Of a DNA stretch of 64,000 nt, positions 17,187-27,244 are shown piece after piece (positions within the stretch are counted from its first letter, which is position 1; every line of letters starts with the position of its first letter). Origin of the DNA: Lachnospiraceae bacterium (GTDB taxonomy: Bacteria > Bacillota > Clostridia > Lachnospirales > Lachnospiraceae); the NCBI GenBank assembly GCA_902363825.1, contig CABJBK010000001.1:1-64000 (forward strand). Direction: 5' to 3'. Under the pieces are notes generated by a model. That model was not told the origin of the DNA, did no database searches, and saw only the letters and a program-made list of their open reading frames with translations. The translations under genes were made by a program, and so were the position numbers.

Positions 17187-17693
17187 ATGCAATTATTAAG
17201 AATCGATTGGAACGTCCTCTTTACCATCATAAATCTGATTGTTCTTTATCTGTTACTGAAAAAGTTCCTGATCGGACCGGTAACCGGTATTATGCAGAAG
17301 CGTAAGGAAATGATCGAGGGACAGCTTGCGGACGCGGATGATAAGAAAAAGCAGGCGGGTGAGCTGAAACAGCAGTACGAAGACATGTTAAAAGGTGCGC
17401 ATGAAGAATCTGTAAAGATCCTTGAGGAAGCAAGAAAGAATGCGCAGAAAGAATATGACAGCAAGGTAAAATCAGCAGATGCCCAGGCAGATAAGATCAT
17501 TGAAAACGCACAGAAAACAATCGAACTGGAGCGCGAAAAGACCGTGCAGGATCTTCAGTCACAGATCGCGGATCTCGCACTCGTGGCAGCCGGAAAGGTG
17601 ATCGGCGAAAAGAGCACGGAGGAAAGCAACCAGTCATTGTATGATCAGTTTTTAGCTAAAGCAGGTGATTCGGATGACACAGACAGCGAATAA
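17187..17693 (+). CDS. atpF: ATP synthase F0 subunit b
   Basis: A 168-residue peripheral-stalk subunit. One N-terminal membrane helix (LFTIINLIVLYLLLKKFLIGPV, roughly residues 11-32) is followed by a long charged coiled coil (KRKEMIEGQLADADDKKKQ onward) that dimerises and bridges F0 to the delta subunit. ATG 17187 follows GAAAGGACTTGGTAGAG. Its 3' end overlaps atpH by 20 nt, implying coupled translation. Confidence 0.94.
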   Translation: MQLLRIDWNVLFTIINLIVLYLLLKKFLIGPVTGIMQKRKEMIEGQLADADDKKKQAGELKQQYEDMLKGAHEESVKILEEARKNAQKEYDSKVKSADAQADKIIENAQKTIELEREKTVQDLQSQIADLALVAAGKVIGEKSTEESNQSLYDQFLAKAGDSDDTDSE

Positions 17694-18177
17694 TTACGGA
17701 ACTGTCCTCTATGAACTCGGTGTGGCAGGAGAGGTCGTAGCAGAGACAGAAAGAATTTTTTCTCTTACCCCGGAACTGTCGAAATCTCTGGGAAGCCCGA
17801 TTGTTTCCGCAAAAGAGAAACACAAACTGATAGATTCCATCTTCCCGCAGGAAGTGAGAAACTTTTTAAAGGTGCTCTGCGACAACGGCAGTGTGGGTGA
17901 ACTTGCGGATATATTTTCTTCGTACCACACCTGTTATGACGCGCACAACGGGATTCTGCGCGCGACACTTTCCTATGTCACGCCACCGACAGAGTCACAG
18001 CTTGCGCAGATGAAAGAACATCTGAAGAAAGAATATGGAAAAAATGAAGTGCAGATAGAACTGATCGAACAGCCGAATCTGATCGGCGGGTTCGTGATTC
18101 GTGTGAAGGACAGAGAAGAGGACTGGAGCATGAAAGGGCGTTTAAATAAATTAAAGCAGGAATTGATTTGGAGGTGA
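17674..18177 (+). CDS. atpH: ATP synthase F1 subunit delta
   Basis: A 167-residue OSCP-family protein that caps F1 and binds the b-stalk. Family features: [11 protein letters not shown] near the N-terminus, [21 protein letters not shown] in the middle and [15 protein letters not shown], the conserved C-terminal beta segment. I prefer ATG 17674 (MTQTANNYG) over the GTG at 17665, because AGGTGAT lies at a good distance and the family usually starts just before the NYG-type motif. It overlaps atpF and ends 4 nt before the atpA start. Confidence 0.92.
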   Translation: MTQTANNYGTVLYELGVAGEVVAETERIFSLTPELSKSLGSPIVSAKEKHKLIDSIFPQEVRNFLKVLCDNGSVGELADIFSSYHTCYDAHNGILRATLSYVTPPTESQLAQMKEHLKKEYGKNEVQIELIEQPNLIGGFVIRVKDREEDWSMKGRLNKLKQELIWR

Positions 18178-18181
18178 TAAC

Positions 18182-19684
18182 GTGAGTTCCATAAGTTCAG
18201 AAGAAATTATTTCCATTCTGAAAAGTGAAATAGAAAACTATGACATGGTAAGTGGCGGTCAGGAAGTCGGCGAAGTCATCTGGGTAGGTGACGGTATCGC
18301 GACGATCTATGGAATCGAGCATGCCATGTATGGCGAAATCGTTATCTTTGAAAATGGTGTAAAGGGAATGGTGCAGGATATCAAGAGAGATCAGATCGGC
18401 TGCATCGTTTTAGGAAAAGATACCGGAATAAAAGAAGGAACAAAAGTAACCAGAACAAAGAAAAAAGCGGGTGTCCCGGTAGGAGATGCCTATCTTGGAA
18501 GAGTTATCAATGCACTGGGTGCTCCGATCGACGGAAAGGGCGAGATCCCTGCAGATGATTACCGTGCGATCGAGCAGGAAGCACCGAGCATTGTAGACAG
18601 ACAGTCTGTAAACCAGCCGCTGGAAACAGGTATTCTTGCGATCGATTCCATGTTCCCGATCGGACGTGGACAGCGTGAGCTTATCATTGGTGACCGTCAG
18701 ACAGGTAAGACCTCGATCGCCGTTGATACGATCTTAAACCAGAGAGGAAAAGATGTGATCTGTATCTATGTTGCGATCGGACAGAAAGCATCTACCGTTG
18801 CAAAGCTGGTAAATACCCTGACAAAAAATGACGCGATGGATTATTCTGTTGTGCTTTCCGCAACAGCGAGCGATTCCGCGTCCTTACAGTATATCGCGCC
18901 GTATGCGGGTACCGCGCTGGCAGAATACTTTATGTACAAGGGAAAAGACGTACTGATCATTTATGATGATCTTTCCAAGCATGCGGTTGCTTACCGTGCG
19001 CTGTCCCTGTTACTTGAGCGTTCTCCGGGACGTGAGGCATATCCGGGTGACGTATTCTACTTACATTCGAGACTGCTTGAGCGTTCCAGTAAGTTAAATG
19101 ATAAACTGGGCGGAGGTTCGATCACTGCACTGCCGATCATTGAGACACAGGCAGGTGACGTATCCGCGTATATCCCGACAAACGTAATTTCCATTACCGA
19201 TGGACAGATCTTCCTTGAGAGTGATCTTTTCTTCTCCGGTATGCGTCCGGCGGTAAACGTTGGTCTTTCCGTATCCCGTGTCGGTGGCGCGGCGCAGACC
19301 AAGGCGATGAAGAAGGCTTCCGGAAGCGTGCGTATCGATCTTGCGCAGTATCGTGAGATGGAAGTGTTCACACAGTTCAGTTCCGATCTGGATGACGCGA
19401 CCAAAGAGCAGTTACAGTACGGAAAAGGACTGATGGAATTATTAAAACAGCCGCTTTGCCATCCGATGAGTCTTGCAGAGCAGGTTATCACACTGGTTGC
19501 AGCGAACAAGCGTCTGCTTCTCGATGTGGACACCAGGGAGACCAAGGATTTCCAGAAACGGATGTTGGAGTTTTTCGCGGCAGAGCACAAAGACATCATG
19601 GATACGATCAATGAAAAGAAAGTATTGGATGACGCGATCACAGAGTCCATTGTAGAGGCAGTCAAAGAGTTTAAGAGCAGGTGA
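18182..19684 (+). CDS. atpA: ATP synthase F1 subunit alpha
   Basis: A 500-residue non-catalytic nucleotide-binding subunit. It has the P-loop [11 protein letters not shown], the alpha signature [17 protein letters not shown] and the arginine-finger segment in VGLSVSRVG. It starts with GTG at 18182 after a strong GGAGGTGATAAC site. Three alpha and three beta subunits form the F1 hexamer. In the operon it follows atpH by 4 nt. Confidence 0.96.
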   Translation: MSSISSEEIISILKSEIENYDMVSGGQEVGEVIWVGDGIATIYGIEHAMYGEIVIFENGVKGMVQDIKRDQIGCIVLGKDTGIKEGTKVTRTKKKAGVPVGDAYLGRVINALGAPIDGKGEIPADDYRAIEQEAPSIVDRQSVNQPLETGILAIDSMFPIGRGQRELIIGDRQTGKTSIAVDTILNQRGKDVICIYVAIGQKASTVAKLVNTLTKNDAMDYSVVLSATASDSASLQYIAPYAGTALAEYFMYKGKDVLIIYDDLSKHAVAYRALSLLLERSPGREAYPGDVFYLHSRLLERSSKLNDKLGGGSITALPIIETQAGDVSAYIPTNVISITDGQIFLESDLFFSGMRPAVNVGLSVSRVGGAAQTKAMKKASGSVRIDLAQYREMEVFTQFSSDLDDATKEQLQYGKGLMELLKQPLCHPMSLAEQVITLVAANKRLLLDVDTRETKDFQKRMLEFFAAEHKDIMDTINEKKVLDDAITESIVEAVKEFKSR

Positions 19685-19690
19685 TAGGAT

Positions 19691-20581
19691 ATGGCAAATA
19701 CCAAGGAAATCCAAAAGCGAATGAAAAGTATTCAGGATACCATGAAGATCACGAATGCCATGTATATGATCTCTTCTTCCAAGCTCCGCGTTGCGAAGCA
19801 GAAGCTTGAGGATACCGAGCCTTACTTTTATTCTCTGCAGATGGCGATTTCCCGTTTCCTCAGACATATTCCGGATACGGAGAGCCGTTACTTTGATCAG
19901 AAGACGGAGATCCCGGACGCTGAGAAAAGAAGAGGTTACATCGTGATCACTGCGGATAAGGGGCTTGCGGGCGCATACAATCATAACGTGATCAAAATGG
20001 CGCATGAGCTTTTCGAACAGGGAAATAACAACAAGCTGTTCGTCGTCGGCGAGCTGGGACGTCAGTATTTCGCGAAAGAGGGACTGGAAGTAGATACTGA
20101 ATTTAAGTATACGGTACAGAATCCATCCCTGCACAGGGCGCGTGTGATCACAGACCGTGTCATGGAGCTGTACGACAAGGGCGAACTGGATGAGGTGTAT
20201 ATCGTATACACCAAGATGGAAAATGCGTTTAACATGAACGCGGAAAAGATCCAGCTGCTTCCGCTCAAAAAGGAAGATTTTATGCGGGCACCGATCGATA
20301 CCTATCAGGAGGAGATCAAGGTGGAACCGTCCATGGAAGCGATCCTTGAGCATGTGGTTCCAAACTGTGTCACCGGTATCATTTACGGTTCACTGGTTGA
20401 GTCTTTCGCAAGTGAGCAGAATTCAAGAATGATGGCGATGCAGACCGCGACTGACAGTGCGAAGGAAATGTTACAGAGCCTGTCGATCCAGTATAACCGT
20501 GTCCGGCAGGCAGATATTACCCAGCAGATCACCGAGGTGATCGGTGGTGCCAAGGCACAGAAAAATAAGAAAAAGAAATAA
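19691..20581 (+). CDS. atpG: ATP synthase F1 subunit gamma
   Basis: A 296-residue rotor shaft subunit. The N-terminal helix (KEIQKRMKSIQDTMKITNAMYMISSSKL) and the C-terminal helix (SRMMAMQTATDSAKEMLQSLSIQYN), each longer than quoted, form the coiled coil inserted in F1, and ITADKGLAGAYNHNV is the central family motif. It starts 6 nt after atpA behind GAGCAGGTGATAGG. The C-terminus is lysine-rich (AQKNKKKK). Confidence 0.95.
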   Translation: MANTKEIQKRMKSIQDTMKITNAMYMISSSKLRVAKQKLEDTEPYFYSLQMAISRFLRHIPDTESRYFDQKTEIPDAEKRRGYIVITADKGLAGAYNHNVIKMAHELFEQGNNNKLFVVGELGRQYFAKEGLEVDTEFKYTVQNPSLHRARVITDRVMELYDKGELDEVYIVYTKMENAFNMNAEKIQLLPLKKEDFMRAPIDTYQEEIKVEPSMEAILEHVVPNCVTGIIYGSLVESFASEQNSRMMAMQTATDSAKEMLQSLSIQYNRVRQADITQQITEVIGGAKAQKNKKKK

Positions 20582-20619
20582 ATAAAAATAAAGAAAGGAG
20601 GTTCCCTCCCGTTATTTGA

Positions 20620-22038
<1,419 letters not shown>

Positions 22039-22050
22039 GAGGAATGAAGC

Positions 22051-22470
22051 ATGAATACATTTAGTCTTAAAGTAATCGCCTGTGACCGTGTGTTTTTTGA
22101 CGGAAGATGCAAGCAGGTCATTCTTCCGCTTGAGGATGGCCAGAAAGCAATTCAGGCGCATCATGAGAATATGGCGTTTGCCGTGGAAGTCGGAGAGATC
22201 CGTATCCAGGAGGAAAACGGCAACTGGATCTACGGTGTTACCGGAACCGGTTTTGCGCAGATCATGAATAACCGTGCCACAGTCATCGTGGATACCTGTG
22301 AGTCACCGGAGGATATTGATGTCCGCCGTGCGAAAGAGGCAAAAGAGCGTGCCGAGGAACAGCTCAGACAAAAACAGAGTATTCAGGAATATTACCGTTC
22401 CAAAGCGTCCCTCGCGAGAGCGATGGAGCGACTGAAAGCCAGCAGCCACGACAGACCGATCGGTTATTAA
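22051..22470 (+). CDS. atpC: ATP synthase F1 subunit epsilon
   Basis: A 139-residue regulatory subunit. The N-terminal beta-sandwich (FSLKVIACDRVFFDGRCKQV, ILPLEDGQKAIQAHHENMAF) contacts gamma and the c-ring; the C-terminal helices (RRAKEAKERAEEQLRQKQ) can insert into F1 to inhibit ATP hydrolysis. Last gene of the operon, starting 12 nt after atpD with AGGAGGAATG, and followed at once by a terminator. Confidence 0.94.
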   Translation: MNTFSLKVIACDRVFFDGRCKQVILPLEDGQKAIQAHHENMAFAVEVGEIRIQEENGNWIYGVTGTGFAQIMNNRATVIVDTCESPEDIDVRRAKEAKERAEEQLRQKQSIQEYYRSKASLARAMERLKASSHDRPIGY

Positions 22471-22481
22471 AAAGCAGCAGC

Positions 22482-22512
22482 AAAAGACAGCCATTTTGGC
22501 TGTCTTTTTTTG
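22482..22512 (+). terminator. Terminator of the ATP synthase operon
   Basis: AAAAGACAGCC (22482-22492) pairs with GGCTGTCTTTT (22498-22508), with a short ATTTT loop, and continues into a T-tract. Confidence 0.9.
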
Positions 22513-22562
22513 CGTCTGGATGGTACAATAGGAAAAGTGAATAAAAAGGCAGGACAAAAAAG

Positions 22563-23450
22563 ATGATCTATCTGTTTACGGCATTCTATGCGGAGGCACA
22601 GTGCGTGATCGCGCATTACAAACTGAAAAAAGATACGGCACATACCCATTTTCAGCTTTTTGAGAATGAGGAGTTAAAGATACGCCTGATCCTGACCGGT
22701 GCCGGAAATATCGCGGCGGCGTGCGCAGTCAGCGGCACATTCGGTGAATTTCCGCCCGGAAAAGGTGATTTTCTTGTCAATATCGGGAGCGCGGCGGCAG
22801 ATGCAAATGATCCGTCCGTGCGGGATGGAGAGATCTTTCTCTGTAATAAGATCACAGAGCAGACAACCGGACGGACGTTTTACCCGGATGTGATTTACCG
22901 CCATCCGTTTGCGGAGGCAGAGATCGTGACACAGGCGGTTCCCTACCGTGGAGCGAACGAAACGCAGGATCCGGAAAACGGAGCAGGGGCACGTCTTTAT
23001 GATATGGAAGCGGCGGCGGTCTATCAGGCGGGAGCCTACTATTTCGGACCGCACCAGATGACGTTTTTAAAGGTTGTGACGGATCACGGAGTTGCCGGTA
23101 ACGGAAAGACCGGACAGCCGGAGCAGATCGGGCAGAAGATCGCGGCACAGGAGGAGGCGGTCTGCGCGTACATCGACAGCCTGCGCCGGATCACAGAGGA
23201 AGCAGCGGAAGAATGCGGATGCGGGGCGAAACAGGACGAAGAGGAGACAGATATCCGGCGTCTGACCGAAGACCTGCACGCTTCAAAGACGATGGAGGCC
23301 ATGGTACGGCAGCATATCCGTTACTGGACGCTTTCAGGGATCGATTACCGGACGGTGCTTAAAGAAATGTACGCATCTGGAAAACTCCCGTGCAGGGATA
23401 AGAGAGAGGGGAAGAACTGCTTTGAAGAGATCCGGCGAAAATTATTATAA
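22563..23450 (+). CDS. Nucleoside phosphorylase/nucleosidase-like protein
   Basis: A 295-residue protein. Residues 1-195 resemble the PNP/MTA-SAH nucleosidase fold: TGAGNIAAACAVSGTF, LVNIGSAAA, the substrate segment YDMEAAAVYQAG (Asp147-Met148-Glu149) and the C-terminal catalytic-type FLKVVTDHG. Members cleave or phosphorolyse the N-glycosidic bond of purine nucleosides. Residues 200-295 form a charged helical extension (EECGCGAKQDEEE, then MVRQHIRYWTLSGIDYRTVL), not part of the enzyme fold. It overlaps the downstream radical SAM gene by 29 nt, so the two are probably translated together. I read this as a three-gene operon with an SPL-like enzyme and an SDR. The substrate is unknown. Confidence 0.75.
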   Translation: MIYLFTAFYAEAQCVIAHYKLKKDTAHTHFQLFENEELKIRLILTGAGNIAAACAVSGTFGEFPPGKGDFLVNIGSAAADANDPSVRDGEIFLCNKITEQTTGRTFYPDVIYRHPFAEAEIVTQAVPYRGANETQDPENGAGARLYDMEAAAVYQAGAYYFGPHQMTFLKVVTDHGVAGNGKTGQPEQIGQKIAAQEEAVCAYIDSLRRITEEAAEECGCGAKQDEEETDIRRLTEDLHASKTMEAMVRQHIRYWTLSGIDYRTVLKEMYASGKLPCRDKREGKNCFEEIRRKLL

Positions 23451-24474
23451 TACGGCATTTTCCCACATTTATGTGGAACGCGGAGTGAAGGACCATCCGC
23501 GCACAAAAAGGATATTGGCGAAATTTCCGCAGGCGCAGGTGGTCTGGATCGATCATTACAAGGATGTGTTCTGCCGGAGGGGGCAGGATTATCTGAGGCA
23601 GCACCGGGCGCAGAGCCTGATCCTCGCGGCGAAACAGGGGACGTTGATCTATCCCGGAGCGCCGGTCTGTCAGAACTTCGGAAACTCGTATTTTTATTAT
23701 ACCTCCTGCGTGATGAACTGTATCTATGACTGTGAGTACTGTTACCTGAAGGGGATGTACCCGTCCGCGCATCTGGTCATCTTTGTGAATCTGGAGGACA
23801 TTTTCGCTGAGGTAAAAAAAATAATAGCGCAGCATGAAATGTACCTGTGTGTATCCTATGATACCGATCTTCTGGCGCTAGAGGAGATCACCGGATACGC
23901 AGGGGAATGGGTGCGCTTTGCAAACGAATGTGAAAAAGAAGAACAAGAGGGCGGGAATGGGCTTCGCATCGAGCTTCGGACGAAATGTGCGAATCACAGT
24001 TTTTTTAAGCATGCGGAACCGTCTCCCCATGTCGTGTACGCGTTTACGATGTCGCCACAGGAGGTCATAGAGCGGTATGAGCATTACACCCCATCGCTTG
24101 CACAGCGCATTGCGGCAGCGGCGGAAGCACAGGCGTGTGGGTGCACGGTGCGGCTCTGTTTTGATCCGATGATCTATCATGCGGGCTGGAAGGACTCGTA
24201 TGACAGGATGCTTCTTGCGATTGCGGAGCAGATGGACTGGGGCAGACTGTTTGATGTGAGTGTCGGAAGCTTCCGTGTCTCACAGGATTATTTAAAGAAA
24301 ATGCGGAAGAACGCGCCGGATTCCGCAGTCGTCCAGTTCCCCTATGAAAATGACCGGGGTGTCTACCATTATGGGGACGGGCTGACGCGGGAAATGGAAG
24401 GCTTTTTGGTGGAGCGGCTGTCGCAGTATCTGCCGGAGGAAAAGATATTTTTGTGGGAGAAGGAGGAAACATAG
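23422..24474 (+). CDS. Spore photoproduct lyase-family radical SAM protein
   Basis: A 350-residue protein starting at TTG 23422 behind GAGAGGGGAAG; the N-terminus YYNTAFSHIYVERGV is typical of the SPL family. The radical SAM cluster motif CX3CX2C is at Cys100, Cys104 and Cys107 (CIYDCEYCYLKG), with another cysteine at 96. Later parts match SPL-type proteins: YLCVSYDTDLLALEEITG, ELRTKCANHSFF and VRLCFDPMIYHAGW. True SPL repairs the UV-induced thymine dimer in spores with a 5'-deoxyadenosyl radical; whether this paralogue repairs DNA or another dimer is open. It overlaps the nucleosidase gene and touches the SDR gene. Confidence 0.82.
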   Translation: MKRSGENYYNTAFSHIYVERGVKDHPRTKRILAKFPQAQVVWIDHYKDVFCRRGQDYLRQHRAQSLILAAKQGTLIYPGAPVCQNFGNSYFYYTSCVMNCIYDCEYCYLKGMYPSAHLVIFVNLEDIFAEVKKIIAQHEMYLCVSYDTDLLALEEITGYAGEWVRFANECEKEEQEGGNGLRIELRTKCANHSFFKHAEPSPHVVYAFTMSPQEVIERYEHYTPSLAQRIAAAAEAQACGCTVRLCFDPMIYHAGWKDSYDRMLLAIAEQMDWGRLFDVSVGSFRVSQDYLKKMRKNAPDSAVVQFPYENDRGVYHYGDGLTREMEGFLVERLSQYLPEEKIFLWEKEET

Positions 24475-25182
24475 ATGAGAGAGGCAGTGATCATAACCGG
24501 GGCATCGTCCGGGATTGGGGTTGCGGTGAGCGAACGGCTGTGTGATATGGACTATGAGGTGTTCGGGTTTGGCAGGAATTTTGAGTTATGTAAACTGGAA
24601 AGAGGAAACTTTCATCCGATCATTTGTGATCTTCTGGATACGGCGAAACTGACCGGACAGGTGAAGCGGATCGCGGCGGAATGGGAGATCCATGTACTGA
24701 TCAACAATGCGGGAGTTGCCTACTATGGGCTGCATGAGGAACTGAATGCGAAAAAGATCGCCGAGATGGTGCGCACGAATCTGGAAGTGCCGATGATCTT
24801 AAGCGCGCAGCTGCTGCGGACCTTAAAAAAGAACAAAGGCCATATCATAGACATCGCGTCCGTCACGGCGGTAAACAGCAATCCGCACGGCTGCGCGTAT
24901 GGAGCCACCAAGGCTGGACTTTACAGTTTTGGGAGAAGCCTGTTTGATGAGGCGCGAAAGTACGGGGTGAAGGTGACGACGATCTGCCCAGATATGACAA
25001 AGACCAATCTCTACCGGAACGCGGACTTTAGGGAAGCGGAGGAAGAGGAGGCGCGTCTGGTGCCGGAGGATGTTGCGGATGTGGTCGCGTTTGTGCTTGG
25101 CGCGCGGGATGGCATGGTGCTGTCGGAACTGACCTTAAAACCGCAGTTACACCGGATCAGAAAAAAACCTCTTGCAAAATAA
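24475..25182 (+). CDS. Short-chain dehydrogenase/reductase
   Basis: A 235-residue NAD(P)-dependent oxidoreductase. It has the cofactor motif TGASSGIG (8-15), NNAG in VLINNAGVAYYG, the catalytic Tyr142 and Lys146 in YGATK, and a serine in DIASVTAVN. The ATG follows the stop of the SPL-like gene directly (TAGATG). The substrate cannot be inferred from the motifs. Its 3' end overlaps the -35 of the riboflavin promoter. Confidence 0.85.
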   Translation: MREAVIITGASSGIGVAVSERLCDMDYEVFGFGRNFELCKLERGNFHPIICDLLDTAKLTGQVKRIAAEWEIHVLINNAGVAYYGLHEELNAKKIAEMVRTNLEVPMILSAQLLRTLKKNKGHIIDIASVTAVNSNPHGCAYGATKAGLYSFGRSLFDEARKYGVKVTTICPDMTKTNLYRNADFREAEEEEARLVPEDVADVVAFVLGARDGMVLSELTLKPQLHRIRKKPLAK

Positions 25183-25200
25183 CAGGATAAGTGGTATGGT
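25172..25200 (+). promoter_or_regulatory. Promoter of the riboflavin operon
   Basis: TTGCAA (25172-25177), a 17-bp spacer and TATGGT (25195-25200), about 20 nt before the FMN aptamer. The -35 lies inside the 3' end of the SDR gene. Confidence 0.7.
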
Positions 25201-25220
25201 AAATTTCGTAAAAAGAAAAC

Positions 25221-25329
25221 AGATCTTCAGGGCAGGGTGCGATTCCCTACCGGTGGTAAAGCCCACGAGCCGCAAGGCATGATTCGGTATGATTCCGAAG
25301 CCGACAGTACAGTCTGGATGAAAGAAGAT
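25221..25329 (+). ncRNA. FMN riboswitch (RFN element)
   Basis: All conserved RFN blocks are present: ATCTTCAGGGCAGGGTG, GATTCCCTACCGGTGGT, AAAGCCCACGAGC, GATTCCGAAGCCGACAGT and GTCTGGATGAAAGAAGAT. Helix P1 pairs AGATCTTC with GAAAGAAGAT. On binding FMN it should favour the following terminator and shut off ribDEBAH. Confidence 0.97.
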
Positions 25330-25368
25330 ACGATGATATATTTTGATATCTGAAATATGCGTGAGATG

Positions 25369-25403
25369 CTCTGAGATGATAGTTATCATTTCAGAGTTTT
25401 TTT
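25369..25403 (+). terminator. Expression-platform terminator of the FMN riboswitch
   Basis: TCTGAGATGAT (25370-25380) pairs with ATCATTTCAGA (25385-25395), followed by seven Ts. Confidence 0.88.
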
Positions 25404-25450
25404 GTTGGTCAGTATGAGGACAGAACAGGCAGTTTCAGATTATCAGAGAT

Positions 25451-25484
25451 AAGTGCCCTGGAGAAGATTCTTCAGGGCACTTTG
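25451..25484 (+). terminator. Second strong hairpin in the rib leader
   Basis: AAGTGCCCTGGAGAA (25451-25465) pairs with TTCTTCAGGGCACTT (25469-25483 region), followed by TGTTT. The 3' arm repeats 11 nt of the FMN aptamer (TCTTCAGGGCA at 25224-25234 and 25469-25479), so its 5' arm could instead pair with the aptamer. It is either a second terminator or part of an alternative fold. Confidence 0.55.
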
Positions 25485-25509
25485 TTTCTGCCTGTGACAG
25501 GAGGAATTT

Positions 25510-26616
25510 ATGACAGTAGATGAATCTTATATGGATATGGCACTGGAGCTCGCGAAGCGCGGTATGGGCGCGGTAAATCCCAATCCGCTCGTGGGCGCGG
25601 TGATCGTAAAGGATGAAAAAGTGATCGGAAAGGGATGGCACGAAAGATTTGGCGGACTTCATGCGGAGCGGAACGCGCTTGCGGACTGTAAGGAGAGCAC
25701 CGAGGGCGCGACGATCTATGTGACGCTTGAGCCGTGCTGTCATTACGGCAAGACACCGCCTTGTACCGAAGCGATCCTGGCAAGCGGCATCCGCCGCGTG
25801 GTGATCGGATCCTCGGATCCGAATCCGCTCGTGGCAGGAAAAGGCATCCGGATCTTACAGGAAGCCGGGCTTACCGTGGAGACCGGGGTATTAAAAAAAG
25901 AGTGCGATGCATTAAACGCCGTATTTTTTCATTACATCAAAACAAAAAGACCGTATGTGGTGATGAAATACGCAATGACACTCGATGGAAAGATCGCGAC
26001 AGCAACGGGCGCTTCGAAGTGGATCACCGGGGAAGACGCAAGGGAAAATGTGCAAAAGGATCGTAACCGCTATATGGGGATCATGGCGGGGATCGGAACG
26101 GTGCGGGCGGATGACCCGCGTCTTACCTGCCGGATACCGGGAGGAAGAGATCCGATCCGCATCATCTGTGATACCGGACTTTGTACACCGCCTGAAAGCA
26201 ACGTTGTGACCACGGCGCATGAGACAAAGACGATCCTTGCGACAGCATGTGCGGATGAGACGAAGCATGCACCTTATCGGGAAGCGGGATGTGAGATCCT
26301 GGTGGTTCCCAAAAAAGAAGGACATATCGATCTGAATGAACTGATGCGGATGCTCGGAGAGCAGGGCATTGACAGTATCCTCTTAGAAGGCGGCGGTACG
26401 TTAAATTTCTCCGCGCTGAAACAGGGGATCGTACAGCGGGTGCAGGCCTATATCGCGCCGAAACTGTTCGGCGGGGCGGAGGCGAAAAGCCCGGTGGAGG
26501 GATCCGGTGCCGCGCTTCCGTCCGATGGCTGGCAGCTGTCAGATATAAGCGTCCGCAGGATCGGAGCAGATCTTTTGGTGGAAGGAGATGTGAAATATTC
26601 ATGTTTACCGGAATAA
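25510..26616 (+). CDS. ribD: Bifunctional riboflavin deaminase/reductase
   Basis: A 368-residue enzyme for the second and third steps of riboflavin synthesis. The deaminase domain (1-145) has the zinc site HAE (His51, Glu53) with Cys76 and Cys85 (PCCHYGKTPPC). The reductase domain (about 147-368) starts YVVMKYAMTLDGKIATATGASKW, split here as a long conserved strand, and has ILLEGGGTLNFSAL. ATG 25510 follows ACAGGAGGAATTT. It overlaps ribE by 16 nt. Confidence 0.95.
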   Translation: MTVDESYMDMALELAKRGMGAVNPNPLVGAVIVKDEKVIGKGWHERFGGLHAERNALADCKESTEGATIYVTLEPCCHYGKTPPCTEAILASGIRRVVIGSSDPNPLVAGKGIRILQEAGLTVETGVLKKECDALNAVFFHYIKTKRPYVVMKYAMTLDGKIATATGASKWITGEDARENVQKDRNRYMGIMAGIGTVRADDPRLTCRIPGGRDPIRIICDTGLCTPPESNVVTTAHETKTILATACADETKHAPYREAGCEILVVPKKEGHIDLNELMRMLGEQGIDSILLEGGGTLNFSALKQGIVQRVQAYIAPKLFGGAEAKSPVEGSGAALPSDGWQLSDISVRRIGADLLVEGDVKYSCLPE

Positions 26617-27230
26617 TTGAAGAAATCGGAACAGTTGACGCAATACGAAAAGGAGCGCGGTCTGCAGTGCTCGTGATCCATGGAAATAAGATCTTTTCGG
26701 ATTTAAAAATCGGAGACAGTGTTGCCACAAACGGTGTCTGCCTGACCGCGACGGAGATCACGGGAAAGACATTTTCGGCGGATGTCATGAACGAGACACT
26801 TTCCCGTTCAACGCTTGGCAAGCTGCGGCCCGGAAGCCCTGTGAACCTGGAGCGGGCGATGGCGGCAGACGGGCGTTTCGGCGGACATATGGTGGCAGGC
26901 CATGTGGATGGCACCGGAAAGATCCTTCATATCAGGAGGGATGACAATGCAATCTGGTACACGATCCTGGCGGATCCGGAGATCATGCGCTACATTGTGG
27001 AAAAAGGTTCGATCGCGATCGACGGCATCAGTCTTACCGTGGCGGCGGTGGAACGGGATAACTTTTCGGTTTCCGTGATCCCGCATACGGCGGCGGAGAC
27101 GACGCTTTCCGGGAAAAAGATCGGGGATGCGGTCAATCTTGAGAACGACATGGTTGGAAAATACATAGAAAAATTTGTGCAGACAAAAAGCGGGATCGAT
27201 ACAGCGTTTTTGCAGCAATATGGATTTTAG
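26601..27230 (+). CDS. ribE: Riboflavin synthase alpha chain
   Basis: A 209-residue enzyme that dismutates two lumazine molecules into riboflavin. Two homologous lumazine-binding barrels are visible: [18 protein letters not shown] with [12 protein letters not shown], and [15 protein letters not shown] with [13 protein letters not shown]. It overlaps the ribD end and is followed 14 nt later by ribBA. Confidence 0.94.
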   Translation: MFTGIIEEIGTVDAIRKGARSAVLVIHGNKIFSDLKIGDSVATNGVCLTATEITGKTFSADVMNETLSRSTLGKLRPGSPVNLERAMAADGRFGGHMVAGHVDGTGKILHIRRDDNAIWYTILADPEIMRYIVEKGSIAIDGISLTVAAVERDNFSVSVIPHTAAETTLSGKKIGDAVNLENDMVGKYIEKFVQTKSGIDTAFLQQYGF

Positions 27231-27244
27231 AGGGAGGAAAAAAG

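Noticed and set aside
19442-20353. A 303-codon frame antisense to atpA and atpG
   Set aside because: It spans two conserved genes and has no initiation signal or family resemblance.
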